A DNA stretch of 64,000 nt from Ramlibacter pinisoli (GCF_009758015.1 NZ_WSEL01000009.1:558001-622000); one strand, 5' to 3'. Counted from the stretch's first letter, positions 35,672 through 45,914 are shown. Translations and numbers: made by a program. Notes: generated from the letters alone by a model not told the origin.

Positions 35672-37360
35672 GTGAACCAGCCCACCCCCGCCATCGTCGC
35701 CCAGAGCGCCGTGCGGCGGCTGCCGCGGCTCGCGCTGTTCCTGTTCTGTGCCGCCTATGTGCTGCCCGGCTTCGTCGGCCGCGAGCCGTGGAAGAACGCC
35801 GACATCACGGCGTTCGGCTACATGCACGAACTGGCCACCGGCGCCGCCAACTGGCTGGCCCCCACGCTGCTGGGCCAGCCGCCGGAGTTCGACGCACTGC
35901 TGCCCTACTGGCTGGGCGCCTGGGCCATCCGGCTGACCCAAGCCTGGTTGCCGGCCGACGTGGCCGCCCGGCTTCCCTTCATCGCGCTGCTGGTCCTGAC
36001 GTTGCTGGCCACCTGGTACGGCATCTACCAGCTGGCCCGCACCACCCGGGCCCAGCCGGTCCCGTTCGCCTTCGGCGGCGAGGCCCTTCCGACCGATTAC
36101 GCCCGCGCCATCGCCGACGGCGGCATGCTGGCCCTCATCGCCTGCCTGGGACTGGCGCAGCTGAGCCATGAAACGACGCCCGCCCTGGCGCAGCTCGGTT
36201 GCTCGGCCCTGGCCTTCTATGGCATGGCCGCCTTGCCCGACCGCAGGCCAGCTCCCTTGCTGGCGATCGCCGCCGGCCTCGTGGGGCTGGCCCTCAGTGG
36301 CGCCCCGACCACCGCCGTGCTGCTGGCGATTGGCGGCGGAGCGATCACGCTGCTCGATCCGGCCAGGGACGAGTCGCCGCACAGCCCGGCCTGGCTCTCG
36401 GCCGTCGTCCTGCTGGTCGTGGCCGGTGTCGTGGTGCTGCTCGCCGGCCAGCTCGGCCTCTGGCGCTGGCGGCTCTGGCCGCAAGGCCAGCGCGACTGGC
36501 AGGCGGCCGGCAAGCTGCTGCTGTGGTTCACCTGGCCGGCGGGGCCCCTGGCGATGTGGACGGTCTGGCGCTGGCGCCGGCAGTTGAGCAGCCGCCATGT
36601 CGCCCTGCCGCTGTGGTTCGCCGCCGTCGCCATTGCCTCGACATTGCTGACGCCCTCCTCCGACCGTTCGCTGCTGCTCGGCCTGCCGGCGCTCGCGGCC
36701 CTGGCAGCGTTCGCGCTGCCGACCCTCAAGCGCAGCGTCTCTGCCCTGATCGACTGGTTCACCCTACTGTTCTTCACCGGCTGCGCGGTGGTGATCTGGG
36801 TCGTCTGGATCTCGCTGCAGACGGGCGTGCCGGCCCAGCCCGCCGCCAACGTCGCCCGCCTTGCGCCCGGGTTCGTTCCGAGCTTCTCCGCCATCGCCTT
36901 CGCTGCCGCCCTGGCCGGCACGCTGGCCTGGGCCTGGCTGGTGAAATGGCGTGCCGGTCGGCACCGCTCGGTCCTGTGGAAGAGCCTGGTGCTGCCGGCG
37001 GGTGGCTCTGCCCTCTGCTGGCTCCTGATGATGACCCTGTGGCTGCCGGTGCTGGACTACGCGCGCAGCTACGCGCCTGTCGTGCGAGGGGTGACCCAGG
37101 CGATGGGCCGGCCCACCTGCATCCAGGAGTTCGGCCTCAACCGCGGGCAGGTGGCGGCCTTCCGCTTCCATGGCCAGCTCGAGGTGCACGCCGCCGGCGC
37201 CGACGAAGACTGTCCCTGGCTGGTGATCGCGTCCGACTACCAGCCGGTCGCCACGATGGCGCTGGACATGAAGCGCTGGACGCCGGTCGTCACCGTGCGC
37301 CGGCCCACCGACGCCAAGGACAACGTCCTGCTCTATCGCTTCCACCGGCCCGGCAGTTGA
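35672..37360 (+). CDS. Polytopic membrane protein, ArnT/PMT-like glycosyltransferase fold
   Basis: 562 residues from GTG 35672. About ten to twelve TM helices; the early loop 'GREPWKNADITAFGYM' carries the acidic/Asp pattern found after TM1 in GT-C transferases (ArnT, PMT), with a second acidic 'PPEFDALLPYWLGAW'. A C-terminal non-membrane domain of about 100 residues follows. It may transfer a lipid-linked sugar at the periplasmic face, for example to lipid A or protein. The function is inferred from the fold only. Its stop overlaps the next start (TGATG). Confidence 0.65.
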   Translation: MNQPTPAIVAQSAVRRLPRLALFLFCAAYVLPGFVGREPWKNADITAFGYMHELATGAANWLAPTLLGQPPEFDALLPYWLGAWAIRLTQAWLPADVAARLPFIALLVLTLLATWYGIYQLARTTRAQPVPFAFGGEALPTDYARAIADGGMLALIACLGLAQLSHETTPALAQLGCSALAFYGMAALPDRRPAPLLAIAAGLVGLALSGAPTTAVLLAIGGGAITLLDPARDESPHSPAWLSAVVLLVVAGVVVLLAGQLGLWRWRLWPQGQRDWQAAGKLLLWFTWPAGPLAMWTVWRWRRQLSSRHVALPLWFAAVAIASTLLTPSSDRSLLLGLPALAALAAFALPTLKRSVSALIDWFTLLFFTGCAVVIWVVWISLQTGVPAQPAANVARLAPGFVPSFSAIAFAAALAGTLAWAWLVKWRAGRHRSVLWKSLVLPAGGSALCWLLMMTLWLPVLDYARSYAPVVRGVTQAMGRPTCIQEFGLNRGQVAAFRFHGQLEVHAAGADEDCPWLVIASDYQPVATMALDMKRWTPVVTVRRPTDAKDNVLLYRFHRPGS

Positions 37361-38712
37361 TGGCGGAGTTGCGGACCATCGCCCGCCACGCGGGGACGGT
37401 GCTCGTGGGCCAGCTCGCCACCATGGCGTTCGGCGTCGCCGACACCATGATCGCCGGCCGCTACCGCACCGACGCCCTGGCGGCCCTCTCGGTCGGCTCG
37501 GCGGTCTACATCAGCATCTTCGTGGCGCTGACCGGCCTGGTACAGGCGCAACTGCCGGCTTGGGCGCAACTGCGCGGAGCCGGCCGCGAGGCGGAGGTCG
37601 GCCGCTCCGTGCGGCAGGCGCTCTATCTGTGCCTGGTGGCCTCGGCCGCGGGCATCGCTGTCCTGCGCTGGCCGGGCCCGCTGCTACAGTGGGCCCAGGT
37701 GCCCCCGTCGCTCGAAGGCGAGGTGCAGGCCTACCTGGGCATCCTGGCTCTCGCCTTGCCCGCCGCCCTGCTGTTCCGGGGTTACTCCACGCTCAACCAG
37801 GCCCTGGGCAAGCCGGTCCTGGTGACCTGGCTGCAGACCGGTGCGCTGGCGGTGAAGGTGCCGCTGTCGATCTGGCTGACCTTCGGCGGCGCCGGCGTTC
37901 CCGCCCTGGGCCTGGCCGGTTGCGCCTGGGCCACCGTCATCGTCCAGTACCTGCTGCTGGTGCTGGCGATCGCCACCATCCGCTTTGGATCGTTCTATGC
38001 GCCCTACCGGATCTGGCAGCGGATCGAGCCGCCCGATGGGGCCACCCTGCGCGGATTCGCCCGGCTGGGCGTGCCCACTGCCCTGGCGGTCATGGTGGAG
38101 GTCACGTCCTTCACGCTGATGGCCCTGTTCATTGCCCGCCTGGGCAGCCAGGCCTCGGCCAGCCACCAGATAGCGGCCAACCTCACGGCGGTGCTGTACA
38201 TGATGCCGCTCTCGCTGGGCCTGGCGGTGAGCGCGCGGGTGAGCTACTGGCTCGGCAGCGGCGACGAGCGCCAGGCGCGCCAGGCCCTGCGCCTGGGCTA
38301 CAAGCTGGGCCTCGCGCTGGCAGCCTCCAGCGCGGTGCTGGTGCTGCTCGGACGCCACGCCATCGCCCACCTCTATGCCGGCGACAAGCCCGAGGTGGTC
38401 GCAGCCGCGGGCAGCCTCCTGCTCTGGGGGGCGGCCTACCACGTGGCCGACGCCCTGCAAGCCCTCAGCTTCTTCGTGCTGCGCAGCTACGGCGTCGCCA
38501 ATCGGCCGCTGGTCGTCTATTGCGTGCTGCTCTGGGGCGTCGGCTTGGGAGGCGGCTACGTGCTGGCCTACCAAGGCCTAGGAACCCTGGCTCCCATGCA
38601 GTCGCCGGCGGCGTTCTGGGCCGCGGGAGCCTTCGCGCTGGCGGCGACCGCGGCCACCTTGTTCATCCTGCTGTGGCGGGTTGTCCGCTCCCGGCGTCCT
38701 TCGTTCGCTTGA
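37360..38712 (+). CDS. MATE family efflux transporter
   Basis: 450 residues with about twelve TM helices in two homologous halves ('GQLATMAFGVADTMIAGR' in the first, 'AVMVEVTSFTLMALFIARLG' in the second). NorM/MdtK-like transporters export cationic drugs using Na+ or H+. It is coupled to the upstream membrane protein by a TGATG overlap. The last 50 bp (38663-38712) overlap the 3' end of phoR on the other strand. Confidence 0.88.
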   Translation: MAELRTIARHAGTVLVGQLATMAFGVADTMIAGRYRTDALAALSVGSAVYISIFVALTGLVQAQLPAWAQLRGAGREAEVGRSVRQALYLCLVASAAGIAVLRWPGPLLQWAQVPPSLEGEVQAYLGILALALPAALLFRGYSTLNQALGKPVLVTWLQTGALAVKVPLSIWLTFGGAGVPALGLAGCAWATVIVQYLLLVLAIATIRFGSFYAPYRIWQRIEPPDGATLRGFARLGVPTALAVMVEVTSFTLMALFIARLGSQASASHQIAANLTAVLYMMPLSLGLAVSARVSYWLGSGDERQARQALRLGYKLGLALAASSAVLVLLGRHAIAHLYAGDKPEVVAAAGSLLLWGAAYHVADALQALSFFVLRSYGVANRPLVVYCVLLWGVGLGGGYVLAYQGLGTLAPMQSPAAFWAAGAFALAATAATLFILLWRVVRSRRPSFA

Positions 38713-40015
38713 GCGGGCGCATCCTCCCGGCCGGGAAAGTGATGGCAAAGCAGGACCCAACGCCCGGCGTGCTGTCGATGCGCAACTGCGCACCGTGGCG
38801 CTGCACCACGTGCTTGACGATGGCCATGCCGAGGCCGGTGCCGCCGGTTTCGCGCGAACGGCTGCGGTCGACGCGATAGAACCGCTCGGTCAGCCGCGGC
38901 AGGTGCTCGGCCGCGATGCCTGGACCGGTGTCGCGCACGCTGAACTCGCCCCGGCCATCCGGCAACACGCGCCAGGCAACGGCCACCTCGCCACCCGACG
39001 GGGTATAGCGCACGGCATTGCTCACCAGGTTGGACATCGCGCTGAGCCATTCGGATGGCGCGCCCGACACCTCGTGGTGCGCGGTGGTGTCGAAGTGCAG
39101 GTCCAGCGACTTGTCCAGCACCGACGCCAGCGAGAGCGCCTCCTGCTCGCACTGGGCCAGGAAGGACGCGACCGGCGTCCACTCACCGGCCCCTGGCGCC
39201 GGGCTGCCTTCGAGCCGCGAGAGCGTGAGCAGGTCGCTCACCAGGGTCTGCATGCGCGAGCCCTGCTGGGACATCAATCCCAGGTAGCGCGTGCGGTCGG
39301 CCTCGCCGAGGGGCAGCGTCTGCAGCGTCTCGATGAAACCCGCCATCACCGTCAACGGCGTGCGGATCTCGTGCGAGACGTTGGCCACGAAGTCGCGCCG
39401 CATGGTCTCGGCCTGCTCGAGGGCCGTGACGTCGCGCGACAGCAGCAGCTTGCGGCCCTGCCCGTACGGGTGCAGCTGGACCGACACTCGCGCCGGCACC
39501 GCGGAAGAGCCGGCGCGTCCGGCGATGACCACGTCGCGGCTGAAGTCCCCCTGCGCGCCATAGGCCGTGAAGGCCGGATCGCGCAGCAGGTTCCCGATCA
39601 ACTGTTGCAGGTCGCGCTCCGGGTCGATGCCCAGGTGGCCGGCCGCCGTCTCGTTCACCCACTCGATGCGCCCCTCGGGGTCGAGCAGCACCACGCCATT
39701 GGGCGAGGCCTGGATCGCCGCCAGGAATTCGCGCAGGCGCGCTTCCGCGTCCTCGACCTCGCGCTGGCGCCCACGCAGGACGCGCCGCATGCGCTCGGCG
39801 ATCTCGCCCCACAGTCCGGACGTCGGTGGCGGCTCCTCCGCCGCGCCGCGGCGCAACCATTCGAGCACGAGCGAGCCCCGCACCACGTCGATCCCGAACC
39901 AGACCAGGGCACCCAGGAACACGCCCACGGCCGCCCCCCGGTCCGCGGCCGCCAGCCAGCCGGCCAGCGCACCGGCCGCCAGCAGGAGGAAGAAACTGCC
40001 TACGCGCCAAGCCAT
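38663..40015 (-). CDS. phoR: Phosphate regulon sensor histidine kinase PhoR
   Basis: 450 residues. Two N-terminal hydrophobic helices (about 5-23 and 29-46) with almost no periplasmic loop, a PAS domain at about 95-200, H215 in 'NVSHEIRTPL', N box 'NLVSNAVRY', G1 'DTGPGIA' and G2 'GGTGLGMAI'. This is the PhoR architecture: it senses phosphate through the Pst/PhoU complex rather than by its own periplasmic domain. It is the last gene of the pst-pho operon, 26 bp after phoB. A basic tail of about 18 residues lies in the region overlapping the MATE gene. Confidence 0.95.
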   Translation of the reverse strand: MAWRVGSFFLLLAAGALAGWLAAADRGAAVGVFLGALVWFGIDVVRGSLVLEWLRRGAAEEPPPTSGLWGEIAERMRRVLRGRQREVEDAEARLREFLAAIQASPNGVVLLDPEGRIEWVNETAAGHLGIDPERDLQQLIGNLLRDPAFTAYGAQGDFSRDVVIAGRAGSSAVPARVSVQLHPYGQGRKLLLSRDVTALEQAETMRRDFVANVSHEIRTPLTVMAGFIETLQTLPLGEADRTRYLGLMSQQGSRMQTLVSDLLTLSRLEGSPAPGAGEWTPVASFLAQCEQEALSLASVLDKSLDLHFDTTAHHEVSGAPSEWLSAMSNLVSNAVRYTPSGGEVAVAWRVLPDGRGEFSVRDTGPGIAAEHLPRLTERFYRVDRSRSRETGGTGLGMAIVKHVVQRHGAQLRIDSTPGVGSCFAITFPAGRMRPLKRTKDAGSGQPATAG

Positions 40016-40041
40016 GGAAGTGAGGAGACCGTTGCCCGGCC

Positions 40042-40752
40042 TCAGCCGGCGCGCACTGCTGCCTGCGGTTGCGCCGTCAGCCGGTAGCCGGCCCCCCGCA
40101 CGGTCTCGACCATGGCACCGGCCTCGCCCAGCGACTCGCGCAGCCGCTTGACGTGCACGTCGACCGTGCGCTCCTCGATGAAGACGTGGTCGCCCCACAC
40201 CTTGTCGAGCAGCTGCGAGCGGCTGTGCACGCGTTCCGGATGCTTCATCAGGTAATTGAGCAGCTTGAATTCCGTCGGGCCGACCTTCACCGGCTGGCCG
40301 CGGAAGCTGACTCGGTGCGTCGCCGTGTCGAGGACGAGCTCGCCGATGGTGACGGTCTCCGTCGCCTGCTCCGGCGCCCGGCGGCGCAGGACGGCGCGGA
40401 TGCGCGCCAGCAGCTCCTGGGTGGAGAACGGCTTGGTGATGTAGTCGTCGGCACCGGCATCCAGGCCCGCCACCTTGTCCGGCTCGTCGCCGCGCGCGGT
40501 CAGCATGAGGATGGGAACGGCCTTGGTGCGGGCGGTGCCTCGCCACTTGCGCGCCAGGGCCAGGCCGCTCTGGCCGGGCAGCATCCAGTCGAGCAGGATG
40601 ACATCGGGCAGGACGGCATCGAGCTCGCGCTGCGCGGCATCGCCATCCTCGGCCCAGATGGGCTGGAAGCCGTTGTGGCGCAGGTTCACCGCCACCAGTT
40701 CGGCGATGGACGGCTCGTCTTCGACGAGCAGGACGCGGGGCATGCTTTTCAT
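40042..40752 (-). CDS. phoB: Phosphate regulon response regulator PhoB
   Basis: 236 residues. Receiver domain with acidic pocket E11/D12, phospho-acceptor D55 in 'VILLDWMLPG' and the conserved 'KPFST' lysine; then a winged-helix OmpR-type domain ('GPTEFKLLNYLMKHPERVHSR', recognition helix 'RTVDVHVKRLRESL'). It binds Pho boxes and activates pst, and probably ppk and the lipid operon in this window. The start MKSMPRVLLVEDEP (40752) fits homologues better than the MPR three codons later. Only 4 bp separate it from phoU. Confidence 0.96.
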   Translation of the reverse strand: MKSMPRVLLVEDEPSIAELVAVNLRHNGFQPIWAEDGDAAQRELDAVLPDVILLDWMLPGQSGLALARKWRGTARTKAVPILMLTARGDEPDKVAGLDAGADDYITKPFSTQELLARIRAVLRRRAPEQATETVTIGELVLDTATHRVSFRGQPVKVGPTEFKLLNYLMKHPERVHSRSQLLDKVWGDHVFIEERTVDVHVKRLRESLGEAGAMVETVRGAGYRLTAQPQAAVRAG

Positions 40753-40756
40753 CGGT

Positions 40757-41458
40757 TCACCGCAGCGCGGACTCGATCTGCTCCATCGACGAATGCCGCA
40801 CGTCGGCACCCTTGACGACATAGATGATGAACTCGGCGATGTTCTTCGCGTGGTCGCCGATGCGCTCGAGCGCCTTGGCCAGGAACAGCAGGTCGAGACT
40901 GGAGGAAATGGTGCGCGGGTCTTCCATCATGTAGGTGATGAGCTTGCGCACGAAGCCGTCGAACTCACGGTCGATGAGGTCGTCCTCCTTGAGGATCGCC
41001 AGGGCCGTGGCCGTGTCCAGCCGCGCGAAGGCGTCGAGGGCCTTGCGCAGCAGCCCGGAGGCCAGGTCGGCAGCCACGCGCAGTTCGGAGGCCGGCAGCG
41101 TGCGGGTCGCACCGCTGTCGATGATGGACTTGACCATGCGGGCGATCTTGGCGGCCTCGTCACCTACCCGCTCGAGGTTGGCCGTGGTCTTGGAGATCGC
41201 CATCAGCAGCCGCAGGTCGCGCGCGGTCGGCTGGCGCCGCGCGATGATGGACGACAGCTCGCGGTCGATGTCCACCTCCATGGCATTGACGCGCTGCTCG
41301 GTCTCGAGCACCTGCGTGGCCGCATCGGCATTGAACTGCGACAGCGCATAGACCGCCTGGCGGATCTGCGATTCGACGAGCCCGCCGAGCTCCATGACGC
41401 GCGAAGACACGCCATTGAGTTCGCTGTCGAACTGGGTGGAAAGGTGCTTGTCGGGCAT
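40757..41458 (-). CDS. phoU: Phosphate transport system accessory protein PhoU
   Basis: 233 residues forming two repeated three-helix bundles with the metal-binding signatures 'ERVGDEAAKIA' and 'ERIGDHAKNIAE'. PhoU links the PstB ATPase to PhoR and keeps PhoB off when phosphate is plentiful. It sits between pstB (19 bp away) and phoB (4 bp), in the operon order pstS-C-A-B-phoU-phoB-phoR. Confidence 0.96.
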   Translation of the reverse strand: MPDKHLSTQFDSELNGVSSRVMELGGLVESQIRQAVYALSQFNADAATQVLETEQRVNAMEVDIDRELSSIIARRQPTARDLRLLMAISKTTANLERVGDEAAKIARMVKSIIDSGATRTLPASELRVAADLASGLLRKALDAFARLDTATALAILKEDDLIDREFDGFVRKLITYMMEDPRTISSSLDLLFLAKALERIGDHAKNIAEFIIYVVKGADVRHSSMEQIESALR

Positions 41459-41477
41459 GGCGGTCCTCCAGGGGCGG

Positions 41478-42251
<774 letters not shown>

Positions 42252-42260
42252 GGGGACTCG

Positions 42261-43148
42261 TCAGGTCTTGTGGCGGGTGAGCACGCGCGCCAGGATGTTC
42301 AGCGCCAGCACCGCCATGGTGATGAGGAAGACGCCGGCCCAGGCGAGCTGCTGCCAGTTCTCGTAGGGGCTCATGGCGAACTTGAAGATGGTGACCGGCA
42401 GGCTGGCCATCGGCTCGGACAGGTTGGAGGTCCAGAACTGGTTGTTCAGCGCCGTGAAGAGCAGCGGCGCGGTTTCGCCCGAGATGCGCGCCACCGCCAG
42501 CAGCACCCCGGTGACCACTCCGGCGCGCGCCGCCCGCAGCGTGATGCTCAGGATGACCTTCCACTTGGGTGCACCCAGCGCGTAGGCCGCCTCGCGCAGG
42601 CCAGCCGGCACCAGCATCAGCATGTTTTCCGTGGTGCGGATGACCACCGGCACCACGATCAGCGCCAGCGACAGGGCGCCGGCCCAGCCGGAGAAGTGCC
42701 GGAAGCGCGAGACGACCACGGCGTAGATGAACAGGCCGATGACGATGGACGGCGCCGACAGCAGGATGTCGTTGACGAATCGCGTCGTCGTCCCCAGCAC
42801 GCCCTTGCTGTCGTACTCCGCCAGGTAGATGCCGGCCATGATGCCCACGGGCGTGGCCACGAACGTGGCCAGTCCCACCATCAGGCAGGAGCCGTAGATG
42901 GCGTTGGCGATGCCGCCGGCCTCGTTGGGCGGCGGCGTCATCTCGGTCAGGGTCGACCAGGCGAGCCCGCCGATGCCGAGGCGGAAGGTCTCGAACAGGA
43001 TCCACACCAGCCAGAACACGCCGAACGCCATGGCGGCCAGCGAGAGCGCCAGCGCCACCTGGTTCACGCGCTTGCGCGCCGCATAGCGCCGCTCGCGGGC
43101 ACGCGCGGCATCGGCCTTGCGCAGAAGGGTCTCGCCGGTGCCGATCAC
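42261..43148 (-). CDS. pstA: Phosphate ABC transporter permease PstA
   Basis: 295 residues with six TM helices and the permease loop '[20 protein letters not shown]'. I start it at GTG 43148, which overlaps the pstC stop as GTGA; longer in-frame readings run into pstC. The N-terminal basic stretch ([17 protein letters not shown]) is cytoplasmic. It pairs with PstC to form the phosphate channel. Confidence 0.94.
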   Translation of the reverse strand: MIGTGETLLRKADAARARERRYAARKRVNQVALALSLAAMAFGVFWLVWILFETFRLGIGGLAWSTLTEMTPPPNEAGGIANAIYGSCLMVGLATFVATPVGIMAGIYLAEYDSKGVLGTTTRFVNDILLSAPSIVIGLFIYAVVVSRFRHFSGWAGALSLALIVVPVVIRTTENMLMLVPAGLREAAYALGAPKWKVILSITLRAARAGVVTGVLLAVARISGETAPLLFTALNNQFWTSNLSEPMASLPVTIFKFAMSPYENWQQLAWAGVFLITMAVLALNILARVLTRHKT

Positions 43149-44110
43149 GATTTCGCCCCTTCGGCCCTGCGCAGGCGCGACAGCAGCAGCTTGGACAGCG
43201 CCAGCACCACGAAGGTGATGAAGAACAGCACCAGCCCGAGGTAGATCAGCGAGGCCTGGTGCAGGCCGCTGGCCGCCTCGGCGAACTCGTTGGCCAGCGC
43301 CGAGGTGATGCTGTTGGCCGGCTGGAACAGCGAGAGCGAGTCGAGCTGGTTGAAGTTGCCGATGACGAAGGTCACGGCCATGGTCTCGCCCAGCGCCCGG
43401 CCCAGGCCGAGCATGATGCCGCCGACCACGCCCGCCTTCGTGTACGGCAACACGACGCGCGAGACCACCTCCCAGGTGGTCGAGCCGAGGGCGTAGGCCG
43501 ACTCCTTGAGCATGGGCGGGGTGACGTCGAAGACGTCCCGCATCACCGAGGCGATGAACGGGATGATCATGATGGCCAGGATGATCCCGGCCGAGAGGAT
43601 GCCGATGCCGACCGGCGGACCGGACACGAGCGCGCCCAGCACCGGCACGCCGGCGAACAGGGCCTGCAGCGGCTGCTGCACGAACGTGGCCAGGATGGGG
43701 CCGAAGACCAGCAGGCCCCACATGCCGTACACGATGGAGGGCACCGCTGCCAGCAGTTCGATGGCGGTTCCGAGCGGGCGCTTGAGCCAGGCGGGCGACA
43801 GCTCGGTGAGGAACAGCGCGATGCCGAAGCTGACGGGCACGGCGATCACCAGCGCGATGAGCGAGGTGGCCAGGGTGCCGTAGATCATCACCAGGCCGCC
43901 GTACTCGCCGCCCACCGGGTCCCAAACGCTGCTGGTGATGAACCCGATGCCGTACTTCCCGATCGCCGGCCAGGCACCCGCCAGCAGCGACAGCAGGATG
44001 CCGGCCAGCAGTGCGAGCGTGAGGATGGCCGAACCGCGGGCCGCCCACCCGAACAGCCGGTCGCCCCAGGGCGCGGCCCGGCGGGGGCGGCTGGCGGGAG
44101 GAAGGCTCAT
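43145..44110 (-). CDS. pstC: Phosphate ABC transporter permease PstC
   Basis: 321 residues with six TM helices and permease loop '[20 protein letters not shown]'. ATG 44110 is preceded by GGAGGG. It is separated from pstS by 129 bp containing a hairpin. That fits the classical arrangement in which the abundant binding protein is followed by attenuated expression of the membrane genes. Confidence 0.95.
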   Translation of the reverse strand: MSLPPASRPRRAAPWGDRLFGWAARGSAILTLALLAGILLSLLAGAWPAIGKYGIGFITSSVWDPVGGEYGGLVMIYGTLATSLIALVIAVPVSFGIALFLTELSPAWLKRPLGTAIELLAAVPSIVYGMWGLLVFGPILATFVQQPLQALFAGVPVLGALVSGPPVGIGILSAGIILAIMIIPFIASVMRDVFDVTPPMLKESAYALGSTTWEVVSRVVLPYTKAGVVGGIMLGLGRALGETMAVTFVIGNFNQLDSLSLFQPANSITSALANEFAEAASGLHQASLIYLGLVLFFITFVVLALSKLLLSRLRRAEGAKS

Positions 44111-44214
44111 TCGGCGCCCTCCCTTCCGGGCTGGCACGGCGCCAGGGACGGCGAAGGGGGCCTCATGGGCCGGGAGTGTAGAGGACACCGGAACTGTTCT
44201 CGTCTGTGGAACGG

Positions 44215-44232
44215 GGGCGGCCGCAGCCGCCC
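44215..44232 (-). other. Hairpin in the pstS-pstC spacer
   Basis: GGGCGGC (44215-44221) pairs with GCCGCCC (44226-44232) around CGCA, 8 bp after the pstS stop. Without a U-tract it may protect the pstS 3' end or partly terminate, giving more PstS than PstCAB. Confidence 0.5.
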
Positions 44233-44239
44233 ACCTCTC

Positions 44240-45277
44240 TTACTTGAAAGCGATGGCCTTGCCGCTGGCGTCCTTCAGCTCGGTCGCCCACAGCTTCTCG
44301 ACCTGGGTCTTCACGGCCGCGGGCATGGGCACGTAGTCGAGGTCGTCGGCCGTCTTGTCGCCGCTCTTGTAGGCCCACTCGAAGAATTTGATGGTGGCAG
44401 CGGCCTGCGCCGGCTTGTCCTGCACCTTGTGCATCAGGATGAAGGTGGCGCCGGTGATGGGCCAGCTCTCCGCGCCCGGCTGGTTGGTCAGGATCTGGTA
44501 GAAGCTCTTGGACCAGTCGGCCCCGGCGGCGGCGGCCTTGAAAGCCTTGTCTTCCGGCGCCACGAACTGGCCGGCCGCGTTCTGCATCAGTGCGTAGGCC
44601 ATCTTGTTCTGCTTGACGTACGCGTACTCGACGTAGCCGATCGCGTTGGGCAGCCGGCCGACGAAAGCGGCCACACCCTCGTTGCCCTTGCCGCCCGCGC
44701 CGGTCGGCCAGTTGACGGCGGTGCCCTCGCCCACCTTGGACTTCCACTCCGCGTTCGCCTTCGACAGGTAGTTGGTGAAGATGAAGCTGGTGCCGGAGCC
44801 GTCGGCGCGCCGCACCGGGGCGATGGCGGCGTCGGGCAGGCTCAGCGACGGGTTCAGGGCCTTGATGGCCGGGTCGCTCCACTTGGTGATCTTGCCCAGG
44901 TAGATGTCGCCCAGCACCTGGCCGTTCAGGCGCAGCTGGCCCGGGCCGATGCCCTTGATGTTGACCACGGGGATGACGCCGCCGATGACGGTCGGGAACT
45001 GGACCTGGTTCTTCTTGGCCAGTTCCTCGTCCTTCAGGGGCGCATCGGACGCGCCGAAGTCGACGGTCTTGGCGTCTATCTGGCGGATGCCGGCACCGGA
45101 CCCCACGGACTGGTAGTTGATGCGAATGCCGGTCGCCTTGTTGTAGTCAGCCGCCCACTTGGCATACAGCGGCGCCGGGAAGCTTGCACCGGCGCCCGTC
45201 ACTTCCTGGGCCGCCGCGAGGCCCGCGAACGTCAGGGAGACGAGGCCGAGGGTGGCCACACGGAAAGTCGAAGTCAT
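44240..45277 (-). CDS. pstS: Phosphate-binding protein PstS
   Basis: 345 residues. ATG 45277 follows AGGAA and starts a Sec signal peptide (residues 1-23, ending AAAQ). Phosphate-contact loops are visible: 'GAGASFPAPLYAKW' at the mature N-terminus, 'YQSVGSGAGIRQ' and 'RRADGSGTSFIFTNYL'. It captures inorganic phosphate in the periplasm for PstCAB. A Pho box with a matching -10 lies upstream, so it should be strongly induced by phosphate starvation. Confidence 0.97.
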   Translation of the reverse strand: MTSTFRVATLGLVSLTFAGLAAAQEVTGAGASFPAPLYAKWAADYNKATGIRINYQSVGSGAGIRQIDAKTVDFGASDAPLKDEELAKKNQVQFPTVIGGVIPVVNIKGIGPGQLRLNGQVLGDIYLGKITKWSDPAIKALNPSLSLPDAAIAPVRRADGSGTSFIFTNYLSKANAEWKSKVGEGTAVNWPTGAGGKGNEGVAAFVGRLPNAIGYVEYAYVKQNKMAYALMQNAAGQFVAPEDKAFKAAAAGADWSKSFYQILTNQPGAESWPITGATFILMHKVQDKPAQAAATIKFFEWAYKSGDKTADDLDYVPMPAAVKTQVEKLWATELKDASGKAIAFK

Positions 45278-45309
45278 GCTTGTTCCTGGTTGGGGATGGG
45301 ACCGGCGGA

Positions 45310-45343
45310 ACTCTAAGAAGCTTCCGTGACAACGGGATGACAT
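45310..45343 (-). promoter_or_regulatory. PhoB box and -10 of the pst operon
   Basis: On the minus strand ATGTCAT-CCCG-TTGTCAC (45326-45343) is a 7-4-7 direct repeat matching the PhoB consensus. TAGAGT at 45310-45315 lies 10 nt downstream as a -10 element, the standard Pho promoter geometry. Confidence 0.8.
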
Positions 45344-45365
45344 GCGCAACTCCTTCACACCTGGG

Positions 45366-45394
45366 TCGTCACGGATCTGTCACGGCAGGTCACT
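45366..45394 (+). promoter_or_regulatory. Candidate PhoB sites for the fasciclin gene
   Basis: On the plus strand TCGTCAC-GGAT-CTGTCAC (45366-45383) is a 7-4-7 repeat, followed by a third GTCAC at 45389-45393. GTCAC recurs at 45368, 45379 and 45389 (steps of 11 and 10 bp). A weak -10 (TACGCT, 45394-45399) follows. It lies 23 bp from the pst box and faces the other way. Confidence 0.6.
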
Positions 45395-45433
45395 ACGCTC
45401 GCCGCCGACCCAACACCGCAGAGGAGAACCCCC

Positions 45434-45913
45434 ATGTCCATTCACCGACTCGTCCTGATCGCCGGCGCCGCGCTGCTCGCCGCCGGCTGTGCCACAACCC
45501 AGACCCCCGTGTCAGTGGCCGACACCATCGCCCACGATCCCGAGCTGTCGACGCTGAACGGCCTGGTCCAGAAGGCCGGCCTGGCCGACACGTTGAAGTC
45601 CGGCGGCCCCTACACCGTGTTCGCGCCGACCAACGAAGCCTTCCAGGCGGTACCGGCCAAGACGCTGGACGAGCTCGGCAAGGACCCCGCCAGGCTCAAG
45701 GCCGTGCTGTCCTACCACGTGCTGCCGACGCGCCTGACGGCTGACCAGGTCAGCACCAGCAACGCGAAGACCACCGAAGGCGGGAACCTCGCCCTGGCCA
45801 AGGCCGGGGCCTACCTGACGGTAGAAGACGCCATGGTCCAGACGGCCGACATCGCCGCCAGCAACGGGGTCGTGCACACGATCGACCGCGTGCTGATGCC
45901 GCCGCGCCGCTGA
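45434..45913 (+). CDS. Fasciclin-domain lipoprotein
   Basis: 159 residues. Signal peptide with lipobox 'LLAAGC' (C19), then one FAS1 domain with its two conserved boxes: 'GGPYTVFAPTNEAF' (H1) and 'NGVVHTIDRVLMP' (H2). Bacterial FAS1 proteins are surface or periplasmic adhesion-like proteins of poorly known role. Ribosome binding site AGAGGAGAA at 45420-45428. It diverges from pstS, with PhoB-like repeats in its own promoter, so phosphate starvation may induce it. Confidence 0.9.
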   Translation: MSIHRLVLIAGAALLAAGCATTQTPVSVADTIAHDPELSTLNGLVQKAGLADTLKSGGPYTVFAPTNEAFQAVPAKTLDELGKDPARLKAVLSYHVLPTRLTADQVSTSNAKTTEGGNLALAKAGAYLTVEDAMVQTADIAASNGVVHTIDRVLMPPRR

Positions 45914-45914
45914 C

